Of a DNA stretch of 8,276 nucleotides, positions 1 to 8,276 are shown one piece after another. The stretch's first letter is position 1, and each line of letters starts with the position of its first letter. The stretch spans positions 826 to 9,101 of the forward strand of contig DPWB01000059.1 in NCBI GenBank assembly GCA_003527885.1, read 5' to 3'. The stretch comes from Candidatus Competibacteraceae bacterium (GTDB lineage: Bacteria > Pseudomonadota > Gammaproteobacteria > Competibacterales > Competibacteraceae). Both the position numbers and the translations under genes were made by a program. The notes under the pieces are model-generated. The model was not told the origin of the DNA, ran no database searches, and saw nothing but the letters and a program-made list of their open reading frames with translations.

Positions 1-332
1 TGGTGCGCGCCCGCGAAACCGCCGAAATCATCGCGCGGGCGTATGGCGACATCCCCATCGTGGAGCGCCCCGAGCTGGATTACAGCTATCCGCCGGAGGC
101 GGTGCTGGAATGGTTGGCGCACTGTCCGGCCGAGACGGTGGTGGCCGTGGGCCACGAGCCGCAATTGAGCCGGCTGGCGGGGTTGTTGCTGGCTGGCGAA
201 CCCCGTTCCATGATCGTGTTTCGCAAGGGTGGCGCGGCTTTTTTTGAGTTTTCCAAGCGCGCCGCCGCCGGTAAAGGGGTGCTGCACTGGGTGCTGACCG
301 CCGGCCAACTGCGCGACCTGAAGCGGGATTGA
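1..332 (+). CDS. sixA: Phosphohistidine phosphatase SixA, 3' part (5' end outside window)
   Basis: This is the C-terminal part of a histidine-phosphatase (phosphoglycerate-mutase-like) protein of the short SixA type. In the family, these small cytoplasmic enzymes remove phosphate from phosphohistidine on signalling proteins such as HPt domains or PTS components. The frame is open to the left edge. The first visible residues read VRARETAEIIA, matching the conserved segment that follows the Ser-Pro of SixA. The second catalytic histidine lies in VGHEP, about 51 residues into the visible part, and a GGAAFFEF strand and a Trp near the C terminus also fit. The N-terminal RHG motif with the phosphorylated histidine is missing only because the window starts too late. 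The GTG at base 3 is not a real start. The TGA stop is 14 bases before the ATG of ppx, so the two genes are probably cotranscribed. The substrate cannot be told from sequence. Confidence 0.85.
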   Translation, partial: VRARETAEIIARAYGDIPIVERPELDYSYPPEAVLEWLAHCPAETVVAVGHEPQLSRLAGLLLAGEPRSMIVFRKGGAAFFEFSKRAAAGKGVLHWVLTAGQLRDLKRD

Positions 333-337
333 AGGAG
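333..337 (+). promoter_or_regulatory. Ribosome binding site of ppx
   Basis: AGGAG sits 9 bases before the ATG at 347 and directly after the sixA stop. It favours the ATG at 347 over the in-frame TTG at 329, which overlaps the sixA stop and would place this site inside the coding region. Confidence 0.7.
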
Positions 338-346
338 AGTTTTATC

Positions 347-1837
347 ATGAGCCCCGAGGTCGTCGCGGCGATCGATTTAGGTTCCAACAGCTTTCACATG
401 ATCGTCGCCCGGATCGCCAACGACCATATCCAGGTGCTGGACCGGCTGCGGGAAATGGTGCAACTGGCGGCGGGCCTGGATGACAGAAACCAGCTGTCGG
501 AGGACTCGCAACGGCGGGCGCTAGAGTGTCTGGCGCGCTTCGGCCAGCGGTTGCGCCATATTCCGCCCCAGCAACTGCGGATCGTCGGCACCAACACCTT
601 ACGGCAGGCGCGCAACAGCGCGGAGTTTCTGACGCGGGCCGAGGACGTGCTGGGCCACGATGTCGAGATCATCAGCGGCCAAGAAGAAGCCCGGTTGATC
701 TATCTCGGAGTCGCGCACAGCGTCGCCGACGTATCGGGCCGGCGGCTGGTGGTGGACATCGGCGGGGGCAGCACGGAGCTGATCATCGGCGAGAAGTTCG
801 AACCGCTGCATCTGACCAGTCTCAAGATGGGCTGCGTCAGCTTGAGCCGGGCCTGTTTCGACGACGGCAAGCTCAGCGAAGCCCGGATGCGCGAAGCCGA
901 ACTGCGGGTGCAGCTGCGGCTGGAGCCGGTGCGGGAAGATTATCTGGAGCGCGGCTGGCAGGTGGTCACCGGCGCCTCGGGTTCGATCAAGGCGATTCAG
1001 GAGGTGGTGACGCGCGAAGGCTGGAGCCGGGAAGGCATCACCCTGGAAGGGTTGCGGCGCTTGCGGGCCGCGCTAGTCGCCACCGGGCAGGCGGCGGGAC
1101 TGGCGGCGCGCTGGCAGCTGGAACCGGCGCGGGCCAAGGTGTTCGCGGGGGGCTTCGTGGTGTTGCACGGGTTGTGCGAGGCGCTGAACGTCGGAAAGCT
1201 GGAAGTTTCGGAAGGCGCGTTGCGGGAAGGCGTGATTTACGATTTGCTGGGCCGCATCCGCCACGAGGACGTGCGCGATCGCAGCATCGCCGCCGTGGTC
1301 GGCCGCTACGGCCTCGATCAGGCGCAATCCGAACGAGTCAACGCCACGGCCCGCGCGCTGTTGCGGCAGGTGCGCGAAAGCTGGCACCTGGAAACCGAGG
1401 AGTGCGCGCATGTTCTGGAATGGGCGGCCCGCTTGCATGAGGTCGGCATGTTGTTGACCTACAACCAGTACCACAAACACGGCGGGTACATCCTGCAACA
1501 CGCCGACCTGCCCGGATTCTCGCAGGATGATCAGACTTGGTTGGCGGCTTTGGTCCGCTACCATCGCCGGTCGTTTCCGGAAGAGGCCTTCGCGCATTTG
1601 CCGCGCGATGTCGCCCCGCTGGCGCGGCGGCTGTGCGTGTTGTTACGGTTGGCGGTGGTGTTGAACCGGGCGCGTACCCGGCAACCTTTACCGGCCGTTA
1701 CCTTGCGCGGCCCGCAACAGCGGATGGAATTGCAGTTTCCCGAGGGCTGGCTGGACGAGCATCCGCTGACGCAAGCCGATTTGGAGAAAGAAGCGCGCTT
1801 CCTGCGCAAGGCCGGTCTCCGATTGGAGTTCAAATGA
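347..1837 (+). CDS. ppx: Exopolyphosphatase (Ppx/GppA family)
   Basis: The enzyme is expected to release orthophosphate from the ends of inorganic polyphosphate chains in the cytoplasm. From the ATG at 347 it has 496 residues, close to E. coli Ppx (513) and GppA (494). The N-terminal ASKHA-type phosphatase fold shows AAIDLGSNSFHM (residues 7-18), the SGQEEARL segment with the catalytic glutamate (about 113-114), DIGGGSTELIIGE (137-149) and GASGSIKA (209-216). The C-terminal HD-like part keeps RLHEVGM (from 362), a His-Lys-His at 376-378, YILQHADLPGF and LVRYHRR (402-408). Phrases such as LRQARN and the overall layout resemble Ppx more than GppA, so polyphosphate is the favoured substrate, although pppGpp cannot be excluded. 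It lies just downstream of sixA. Its stop overlaps the end of the opposing desaturase gene, which leaves no room for a private terminator between them. Confidence 0.95.
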   Translation: MSPEVVAAIDLGSNSFHMIVARIANDHIQVLDRLREMVQLAAGLDDRNQLSEDSQRRALECLARFGQRLRHIPPQQLRIVGTNTLRQARNSAEFLTRAEDVLGHDVEIISGQEEARLIYLGVAHSVADVSGRRLVVDIGGGSTELIIGEKFEPLHLTSLKMGCVSLSRACFDDGKLSEARMREAELRVQLRLEPVREDYLERGWQVVTGASGSIKAIQEVVTREGWSREGITLEGLRRLRAALVATGQAAGLAARWQLEPARAKVFAGGFVVLHGLCEALNVGKLEVSEGALREGVIYDLLGRIRHEDVRDRSIAAVVGRYGLDQAQSERVNATARALLRQVRESWHLETEECAHVLEWAARLHEVGMLLTYNQYHKHGGYILQHADLPGFSQDDQTWLAALVRYHRRSFPEEAFAHLPRDVAPLARRLCVLLRLAVVLNRARTRQPLPAVTLRGPQQRMELQFPEGWLDEHPLTQADLEKEARFLRKAGLRLEFK

Positions 1838-2672
1838 GTTCCGTCCGGGATTCCCGTTGGGCTGAAGGGGGTTCCGAGTCTAGAAACGGCTGGAGCAACA
1901 GGCCGTACCAGCGAGTGGCCCGCCAGTCGCGGAAATACGCCAGGCCGATGCTCATGTCGGTATGCCCATCGCGCGGCTGATCGCGATAGGTGCCGAACAG
2001 CCGGTCCCAACACGCTAAGCTGAAGCCGAAATTGCTGTCGGTTTCCCGACGGTGGACGGAGTGGTGGACCCGGTGCATGTCGGGCGTGACCAGCACTTGA
2101 CGCAGCACCCGATCCACCTGCAAAGGCAGCCGGACGTTGCCGTGGTTGAACATCGCGGCGGCGTTCAGGATCACCTCGAACAGCAATACCGCGACCGGCG
2201 GCGCGCCCAGCAGTACGACCGCCGCCAGCTTGACCAGCATCGACAGCACGATCTCCAGCGGGTGGAAGCGCAGGGCGGTGGTGACATCGAAGTCCAGGTC
2301 GGTATGGTGCATCCGGTGCAGCCGCCACAGCAGCGGCACCTTGTGAAACACGACGTGCTGGGCGTAAATCACCGCATCCAGCAACGGCAGGGATACGGCG
2401 ACGGCCAACCAGCGCGGCGCGGCGAGCCAGTGCAGCAAGCCCCAACCTTTCGCTTCGGCCAGCTGGGCCGCTCCGACCGCCAACACCGGAAACACCAGTC
2501 GTAGCACCAAGCTGTCCGCGGCGACGATGCCGAGATTGGCCGGCCAGCGCAGGCCGCGCGCCAAACCCAGCGGCCGGCGCGGCCGGCGCCATTCCCACAG
2601 CATCATCGCCAGCAAGACCGCAAAAAAGCAGCCAAGCCGGATGGCGGATTCGTAACGCAACCAATCGATCAT
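1830..2672 (-). CDS. Membrane fatty acid hydroxylase / sterol desaturase family protein
   Basis: This is an integral membrane di-iron oxygenase-type protein of 280 residues. The family hydroxylates or desaturates lipids; the substrate here is unknown. The histidine clusters that bind iron in this superfamily are intact: HVVFH (residues 106-110), HRMHH (119-123) and HRVHH (200-204). Supporting residues include RFHPLE with His137 and FNHGN with His177. Hydrophobic segments lie near residues 10-25, 45-67, 88-106, 142-158 and 160-175. The start chosen is the ATG at 2672, which has GGAG at 2679-2682 six bases upstream; the in-frame TTG at 2684 would run through this site. The gene diverges from hemB and converges on ppx with an 8-bp overlap of the stop ends. 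It has no evident functional link to either neighbour and looks like a single-gene unit. Family assignment is firm; any specific reaction would be a guess. Confidence 0.9.
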   Translation of the reverse strand: MIDWLRYESAIRLGCFFAVLLAMMLWEWRRPRRPLGLARGLRWPANLGIVAADSLVLRLVFPVLAVGAAQLAEAKGWGLLHWLAAPRWLAVAVSLPLLDAVIYAQHVVFHKVPLLWRLHRMHHTDLDFDVTTALRFHPLEIVLSMLVKLAAVVLLGAPPVAVLLFEVILNAAAMFNHGNVRLPLQVDRVLRQVLVTPDMHRVHHSVHRRETDSNFGFSLACWDRLFGTYRDQPRDGHTDMSIGLAYFRDWRATRWYGLLLQPFLDSEPPSAQRESRTELI

Positions 2673-2739
2673 GGCGATCTCCAAAAAAACGGAGCCGGCC
2701 CGGCGGACCGCTCGAACGATGGTCGGCAGAGGCTTGGGT

Positions 2740-2745
2740 TATAAT
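2740..2745 (+). promoter_or_regulatory. Predicted -10 element of the hemB promoter
   Basis: A perfect TATAAT lies 69 bases before the hemB start, in the 141-bp gap between the divergent desaturase and hemB genes. In such GC-rich DNA a perfect hexamer in the right place is suggestive. The expected -35 position (about 2717-2723) has no good TTGACA match, so the promoter may need an activator or may be weak. The implied transcript start is near 2752. Confidence 0.5.
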
Positions 2746-2757
2746 GCCGCACCGTCG

Positions 2758-4495
<1,738 letters not shown>

Positions 4496-4510
4496 AAACC
4501 GAGGCCGCCG

Positions 4511-5335
4511 ATGACGACGAAACCGGATCAATACGCCGTGATGGGCCATCCCGTCGCGCACAGCAAGTCGCCGCGCATCCATGCCTTGTTTGCCGCGCAA
4601 ACCGGCCAGCAGCTCGAATACCGCGCCATACCGGTCGAGCCGGCCGGTTTCGCCGCCGCCGCGCGGGCGTTCCGGGACGCGGGCGGCAAGGGGTTGAACG
4701 TGACCCTGCCGTTCAAGCAAGACGCCTGGGTTTTCGCCGATCTGTCGAGCGTCCGCGCCGAACGGGCGGGCGCGGTCAATACCTTGATTTTCGAGCCGGG
4801 CGGCACGCGCGGGGAAAACACGGACGGAACGGGGTTGGTGCGGGATTTGACGGTCAATCACGGTTACTCGCTGGCGGGACGGCGGGTGCTGCTGCTGGGC
4901 GCGGGCGGCGCGGCGCGGGGCGTTTTGCAGCCGCTGTTGCTGGAAGGGCCGGCACAGCTGGTCATCGCCAATCGCACCGCCGGCAAGGCGCTGGAGCTGG
5001 CCTTGCGCTTCGGGGATTTGGGCAAGGTGTCCGCGTCCGGCTTCGCCGAACTGGCCGGACGCCAGTTCGACCTCGTCATCAACGCCACGGCGGCGGGTTT
5101 GAGCGCCGAGGTGCCGCCGCTGCCGGATGGCGTGCTGGCGCCGGAGGGCTGGTGCTACGATCTCGTGTACGGCAACGGACCGACCGCTTTCGTGCGTTGG
5201 GGCTTGGGGCAAGGGGCCGTCCACGCCCTGGATGGGTTGGGGATGCTGGTGGAGCAGGCGGCGGAAGCCTTCCGGCTGTGGCGCGGGATATTGCCCGAGA
5301 CCCGGCCGGTCATCGCGGCGTTGCGCGCTGGATAG
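4511..5335 (+). CDS. aroE: Shikimate dehydrogenase (NADP-dependent)
   Basis: The enzyme reduces 3-dehydroshikimate to shikimate with NADPH in the cytoplasm, the fourth step of the chorismate pathway to aromatic amino acids. Its 274 residues are the usual AroE length. The substrate site is complete: GHPVAHSKSP (12-21, with Ser18 and Ser20), GLNVTLPFK ending in the catalytic Lys69, and ENTDG with Asp105. The nucleotide fold has GAGGAARG (130-137). NRT at 154-156 is the arginine-containing motif that reads the NADP phosphate. DLVYG (217-221) and GLGMLVEQAAEAF (242-254) close the family signature. The start at 4511 has GAGG at 4501-4504 six bases upstream. It appears to be the last gene of the hemB operon and faces the opposing secreted-protein gene across an 80-bp gap. 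Confidence 0.97.
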   Translation: MTTKPDQYAVMGHPVAHSKSPRIHALFAAQTGQQLEYRAIPVEPAGFAAAARAFRDAGGKGLNVTLPFKQDAWVFADLSSVRAERAGAVNTLIFEPGGTRGENTDGTGLVRDLTVNHGYSLAGRRVLLLGAGGAARGVLQPLLLEGPAQLVIANRTAGKALELALRFGDLGKVSASGFAELAGRQFDLVINATAAGLSAEVPPLPDGVLAPEGWCYDLVYGNGPTAFVRWGLGQGAVHALDGLGMLVEQAAEAFRLWRGILPETRPVIAALRAG

Positions 5336-5415
5336 GCCCGCCCGAATCTTCGCAGCGCCGCGCAAGCCGGTTCAAAAGCGGCTCACATCCCGTCCGGTTG
5401 CCGTTTTACGAGCGG

Positions 5416-6579
5416 TCAATCGAGATCGTAAACTTCGACTAGGCTGTTGCCGACCGTGCCGTTGGCTCCGCGCACGATGGCCGTGTAGGCGCCGGGGTTC
5501 AGGGTCTTGAGAATGGCCGACTCCTGAGGGTTCAAAGGCGCCTTGCGGGTGGCCTCGATCGCGGTTTTCTGGCCGTCTTGCCAGTTGTCGTTGCCGGTCA
5601 CCACCGTTTGTCCTTGGTAGAGCGTCAAGGTGGGGTCGGCCAGTGTTTGGGGAACGCCGGCGGCGTTGAGCGCCGGCCCGAGCGCCCGGACCAAAATCTG
5701 CTTGGGGCTGCTTCCGCCGATGACGAACCCGGCGATCATCACGCTATCCCCGGTTTCCGTTCGGCCGCGGGTGGAAACGTTGATCAGTCGGATCGTCGAG
5801 CGCTCGATGTCGTAAACTTCGACCAGCGCGTTGCCGGTGGTATCGTTGACGCCGCGAATAATGGCCGTGTAGGGACCGGGGTTGAGGGTGGTGAGAATGG
5901 CCGACTCCTGGGGGTCCGGGGGGGCCTTGCCGGTGGCCTCGATGGCGGTTTTTTGGCTGTCTTGCCAGTCGTTATTACTGGCGAGCACCGTCTGGCCGCT
6001 GTAGAGGGTCAAGGTCGGATCGTAAAGCAGGTTCGGTACGCCCGCCTTGGCCATGGAAGGCCCGATCGCCCGGATCAGCACTTTTTTGGGGCTGGTCCCG
6101 CGGATCACAAAACCCGCGATCAGGACGCTGTCGCCGGCGCCGACCCAGGCGCGGGTAGAAAGGTTGATCAACTGGGTGGGCAGCGCCGATGCTCCCGGAG
6201 TGGTCGTGCCGCCGCCGGTGGGCTTGGGGGCCGCGGCTGCTACCGTCGTGCTGACCTCGTTGGAATAGCTGCTCTCGTTGCCGGCGCCGTCGAAGGCGGA
6301 GACCGCAAAATAATATGTTCCAGCCGCGAGATCGGGCGTCGTATAGCTGGTCGCGCTCGCCGCGACCGTGGCTGTCGAGGTATAACGCGCGCTGATCGGC
6401 CCGTAATGGACGTGGTAGCCGGCCACCGAACCGGAGCTGGCGTCCCAGCCCAAGGTGATTGGCGTGGCGAGTGCGGGAGCGCTACAGATCAGCCACAGCG
6501 CGGCGAGCGAAAAGCGAGGTTTGAGGGGTTTTAACGCGGTGAAATCGGGTAAATCTCGTTTGCTAAATAGCGTGGGCAT
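5416..6579 (-). CDS. Secreted protein with one fibronectin type III-like domain and two tandem 123-residue repeats
   Basis: This 387-residue protein is predicted to be exported. A basic stretch (KPLKPRF, 17-23) and hydrophobic core end in APALA-TP at about 38, a plausible signal-peptidase I site. Residues 39-113 resemble a fibronectin type III domain (TLGWDASSG, GYHVHYG, AGTYYFAVSAFD, ESSYSNEV). A Thr/Gly/Pro linker (about 117-136) follows. Then come two repeats of equal length, 137-259 and 265-387, each with STR...GDSV.IAGFVI, SPK..L.RA.GP, DPTLTLY.GQTV, WQD.QKTAIEAT, PQESAIL and a final LVEVYD. The protein ends exactly at the end of repeat 2, with no anchor or sorting signal. Similar beta-rich units are, from memory, common in secreted proteins of Verrucomicrobia and Acidobacteria; no function is established that I can name. 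The ATG has no strong ribosome binding site, and no better in-frame start exists nearby. It stands alone, with an AT-rich region upstream. Confidence 0.88.
   Translation of the reverse strand: MPTLFSKRDLPDFTALKPLKPRFSLAALWLICSAPALATPITLGWDASSGSVAGYHVHYGPISARYTSTATVAASATSYTTPDLAAGTYYFAVSAFDGAGNESSYSNEVSTTVAAAAPKPTGGGTTTPGASALPTQLINLSTRAWVGAGDSVLIAGFVIRGTSPKKVLIRAIGPSMAKAGVPNLLYDPTLTLYSGQTVLASNNDWQDSQKTAIEATGKAPPDPQESAILTTLNPGPYTAIIRGVNDTTGNALVEVYDIERSTIRLINVSTRGRTETGDSVMIAGFVIGGSSPKQILVRALGPALNAAGVPQTLADPTLTLYQGQTVVTGNDNWQDGQKTAIEATRKAPLNPQESAILKTLNPGAYTAIVRGANGTVGNSLVEVYDLD
5419..6171 (-). repeat. Tandem intragenic repeat, two units of 369 bp
   Basis: The two protein repeats of the secreted gene correspond to DNA units 5803-6171 (first in the protein) and 5419-5787 (second), separated by a 15-bp spacer, so the period is 384 bp. 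A hand alignment without gaps gives 84 identical residues of 123 (68%). The DNA has also stayed similar in blocks, for example around GTCTTGCCAG at both copies. This indicates an internal duplication that has since diverged. Confidence 0.85.
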
Positions 6580-6606
6580 CGGGGCGGTCTTTTAATCATT
6601 TTGTAA

Positions 6607-6641
6607 TAAAAAAGAAACAAGCACTGCGGCTTTCAAGCCGC
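6607..6641 (-). terminator. Possible terminator of the amino-acid ABC transporter operon
   Basis: Read on the - strand, GCGGCT-TGAA-AGCCGC (6641-6626) is a perfect 6-bp stem with a 4-base loop, about 90 bases after the aapP stop. The T-rich run TTTCTTTTTT follows, but only after about nine intervening bases, which is further than in a classic intrinsic terminator. The position fits the end of the transporter operon and the start of the secreted-protein unit. Confidence 0.35.
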
Positions 6642-6732
6642 TCGCATGGTGTCGTTATGTGATTGGCTAAGCGAGACTGGATAATACAATAATCTTGCCA
6701 GAAATTGCCAGTAAGCTAAGATTCCTTATAAA

Positions 6733-7512
6733 TTAATGATGCAAAATCTGGCTGAGAAACAGCTTGGTCCGTTCCGAGCGGGGATTGCTGAAAAACTGCT
6801 CCGGCGGGTTTTGTTCGATGATTTCGCCGCCGTCCATAAAAATGACCCGATGGGCCACGGTTTTGGCGAAACCCATCTCATGGGTGACACAAATCATGGT
6901 CATGCCGTCCTCGGCCAGCGCCACCATGGTATCCAGTACCTCCTTGATCATTTCCGGGTCCAGCGCCGAGGTCGGCTCGTCGAACAGCATGATCTTGGGG
7001 TTCATGCACAGGCTGCGGGCGATGGCGACCCGCTGTTGCTGGCCGCCCGACAGTTGGCCCGGATACTTGCCGGCCTGCTCGGGGATTTTGACCCGCTGTA
7101 GGTAGCGCATCGCGACTTCTTCCGCCTGCTGGCGCGGCAGCTTGCGCACCCAGATCGGCGCCAGCGTGCAGTTCTCCAGCACTGTCAAATGGGGGAACAG
7201 GTTGAAGTGCTGGAACACCATGCCGACCTCACGGCGGATACGTTCGATCTGTTTCACGTCGTTGCCCAGTTCCTGACCGTCCACCACGATCCGGCCGCGC
7301 TGGTATTCTTCCAGCCGGTTGATGCAGCGGATCGTGGTGGATTTGCCGGAGCCGGACGGGCCGCAGATCACGATGCGTTCGCCTTTGTGTACCGTCAAAT
7401 CGATCTGTTTCAACACGTGAAACGCGCCATACCATTTGTGAACCCCTTGCATGTCGATCATGATCTGGTCGGACAGCGGCGCGCGGGCGGGGGTGGGAGG
7501 CGGTTCGGGCAT
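6733..7512 (-). CDS. aapP: Polar amino-acid ABC transporter ATP-binding protein (AapP/GlnQ type)
   Basis: This is the cytoplasmic ATPase that powers uptake of amino acids through the neighbouring permease. It has 259 residues, normal for the family. All nucleotide-site motifs are intact: Walker [10 protein letters not shown] (51-59), the Q-loop glutamine 101 in [16 protein letters not shown], the signature LSGGQQQR (154-161), Walker B IMLFDEP (174-180, with catalytic Glu179), the D-loop SALD and the switch His211 in VTHEMGFA. The ATG at 7512 has AGGAA eight bases upstream; the frame runs further up only because it is open antisense to the permease frame. The gap to the permease stop is 11 bases, so the two are cotranscribed. 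The AapP assignment rests on general similarity and on the adjacent AapM-like permease. The transported amino acids cannot be fixed without the binding protein, which lies outside the window. Confidence 0.93.
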   Translation of the reverse strand: MPEPPPTPARAPLSDQIMIDMQGVHKWYGAFHVLKQIDLTVHKGERIVICGPSGSGKSTTIRCINRLEEYQRGRIVVDGQELGNDVKQIERIRREVGMVFQHFNLFPHLTVLENCTLAPIWVRKLPRQQAEEVAMRYLQRVKIPEQAGKYPGQLSGGQQQRVAIARSLCMNPKIMLFDEPTSALDPEMIKEVLDTMVALAEDGMTMICVTHEMGFAKTVAHRVIFMDGGEIIEQNPPEQFFSNPRSERTKLFLSQILHH

Positions 7513-7520
7513 CGGTCGGG

Positions 7521-7525
7521 TTCCT
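7521..7525 (-). promoter_or_regulatory. Ribosome binding site of aapP
   Basis: AGGAA on the - strand overlaps the TAG stop of the permease gene and lies eight bases before the ATG at 7512. It supports this start over longer readings of the frame and suggests coupled translation. Confidence 0.65.
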
Positions 7526-8276
7526 AGCGCTGGTGGCCGGTGTGCAGGCGTTTTTCCAACCGCTGGCTGTAGCGCGACATGCCGAAGCAAAACAGCCAGT
7601 ACACGGCGGCGGCGAACACGTATCCTTCGGTGGAAAAACCCAGCCACTCCGGGTTGGTGGTGGCGTTGTGGACGATGTTCATCAGGTCGAACAGGCCGAT
7701 GATGAGCACCAGGGAGGTGTCCTTGAACAGGGCGATGAAGGTGTTGACGATGCCGGGGATGACCAGTTTCAGGGCTTGGGGCAGCACGATCAGCAGCATC
7801 GACTTCCAATAGCCCAGGCCCAGCGCGGCGGCGGCTTCGAGCTGGCCCTTGGGGATGGCTTGCAGGCCGCCGCGCACCACCTCGGCCATATAAGCGGCCT
7901 GAAACAGACTGACGCCGATCAGCGCCCGCAACAGCTTGTCGAAATTCATCCCGGCCGGCAGGAACAGCGGCAGCATCACGGAGGACATGAACAGCACGGT
8001 GATCAGCGGCACCCCGCGCCAGAACTCGATAAAGGTCACGCACAAGGTCTCGATGGCCGGCAGCCCGGAGCGCCGGCCCAGCGCCAGCAGCACGCCCAGC
8101 GGCAGGGCGGCGGTCATCCCCACGCCGGCGATGACCAGGGTCAACAGCAGCCCGCCCCAGCTGCTGGTGTCCACGGCCGGCAGGCCCAGCACGCCCCCTT
8201 TCAACAGGATCAGCGCGACGACGGGGAAGGCGACCAATAGCGCTAATCCCAGTCGCATTTTGACTTTTTGCGGCAC
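7524..8276 (-). CDS. aapM: Amino-acid ABC transporter permease (AapM type), 3' part
   Basis: This inner-membrane permease subunit forms the channel for amino-acid import with a partner permease (AapQ type expected upstream, outside the window) and the AapP ATPase. About 250 residues are visible and the frame continues past the window edge. Full AapM-type proteins have roughly 365-400 residues, so about 110-150 N-terminal residues are missing. The first codon, GTG at the edge, should be read as an internal valine. Visible hydrophobic segments lie near 8-26, 42-66, 90-107, 116-135, 171-195 and 218-236. Family motifs include [16 protein letters not shown] and the EAA loop that docks on the ATPase (147-166, [20 protein letters not shown]), followed by [20 protein letters not shown]. 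The gene is followed 11 bases later by aapP, the usual J-Q-M-P order. Confidence 0.92.
   Translation of the reverse strand: MPQKVKMRLGLALLVAFPVVALILLKGGVLGLPAVDTSSWGGLLLTLVIAGVGMTAALPLGVLLALGRRSGLPAIETLCVTFIEFWRGVPLITVLFMSSVMLPLFLPAGMNFDKLLRALIGVSLFQAAYMAEVVRGGLQAIPKGQLEAAAALGLGYWKSMLLIVLPQALKLVIPGIVNTFIALFKDTSLVLIIGLFDLMNIVHNATTNPEWLGFSTEGYVFAAAVYWLFCFGMSRYSQRLEKRLHTGHQR

Noticed and set aside
526..1440. 304-codon + frame inside ppx
   Set aside because: Its translation is rich in Arg, Gly and Ala with no motif, and it lies in another frame of the well-supported ppx gene. GC-rich coding DNA commonly gives such shadows.
1558..2664. 368-codon - frame across ppx and the desaturase gene
   Set aside because: It is a frame-shifted shadow of the desaturase on the same strand, has none of the histidine motifs and runs into the ppx end.
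5336..5415. Possible bidirectional terminator between aroE and the secreted-protein gene
   Set aside because: The best inverted repeat is AGCCG/CGGCT (5365-5369 and 5379-5383) with a 9-base loop and no T tract on either side; too weak to call.
5578..6534. 318-codon + frame antisense to the secreted repeat protein
   Set aside because: The translation is Gly/Arg/Asp-rich without motifs. The - strand reading has a signal peptide, a domain and two conserved repeats, so it is the coding strand.
7513..8043. N-terminal extension of the aapP frame by 177 codons
   Set aside because: It overlaps the permease in another frame, is Arg/His/Pro-rich, and the ribosome binding site before 7512 marks the true start.

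Overview
The window is a gene-dense, GC-rich (roughly 60-65% by eye) stretch of ordinary bacterial chromosome. The Ppx, HemB and AroE sequences look gammaproteobacterial: Ppx follows the E. coli Ppx layout, and HemB is the Pseudomonas-type enzyme without the zinc cysteines. A Competibacter/Chromatiales-like organism would fit, but this is a guess from sequence style and not a firm assignment. I see no mobile element, CRISPR array, tRNA or rRNA.

Left part (1-2672): the 3' end of a SixA-type phosphohistidine phosphatase is followed closely by ppx (exopolyphosphatase), both on +. A membrane fatty-acid-hydroxylase/sterol-desaturase family gene on - converges on ppx, and their stop ends overlap by 8 bp.

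Middle (2673-5335): a divergent intergenic region carries a perfect TATAAT and a strong GC-rich hairpin. It leads into a + strand operon of hemB (porphobilinogen synthase), an unrecognised membrane-anchored 220-residue protein whose ATG overlaps the hemB stop, and aroE (shikimate dehydrogenase). Tetrapyrrole and aromatic amino-acid synthesis are thus joined by an orphan protein.

Right part (5416-8276), all on -: a secreted protein made of a signal peptide, one fibronectin type III-like domain and two 123-residue tandem repeats that are 68% identical. An AT-rich gap of about 150 bp follows. Beyond it lie the last two genes of a polar amino-acid ABC transporter of the AapJQMP type: the ATPase (aapP) and the 3' part of a permease (aapM, cut by the window edge).

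The likely starts of ppx, hemB, the desaturase, the orphan protein and aapP are all internal to the longest open frames. They were chosen from ribosome binding sites. No clearly new biological system is evident. The most unexplained items are the secreted repeat protein, the hairpin in the hemB leader, the orphan protein between hemB and aroE, and promoter-like sequence in the AT-rich gap that faces opposite to both neighbouring genes.
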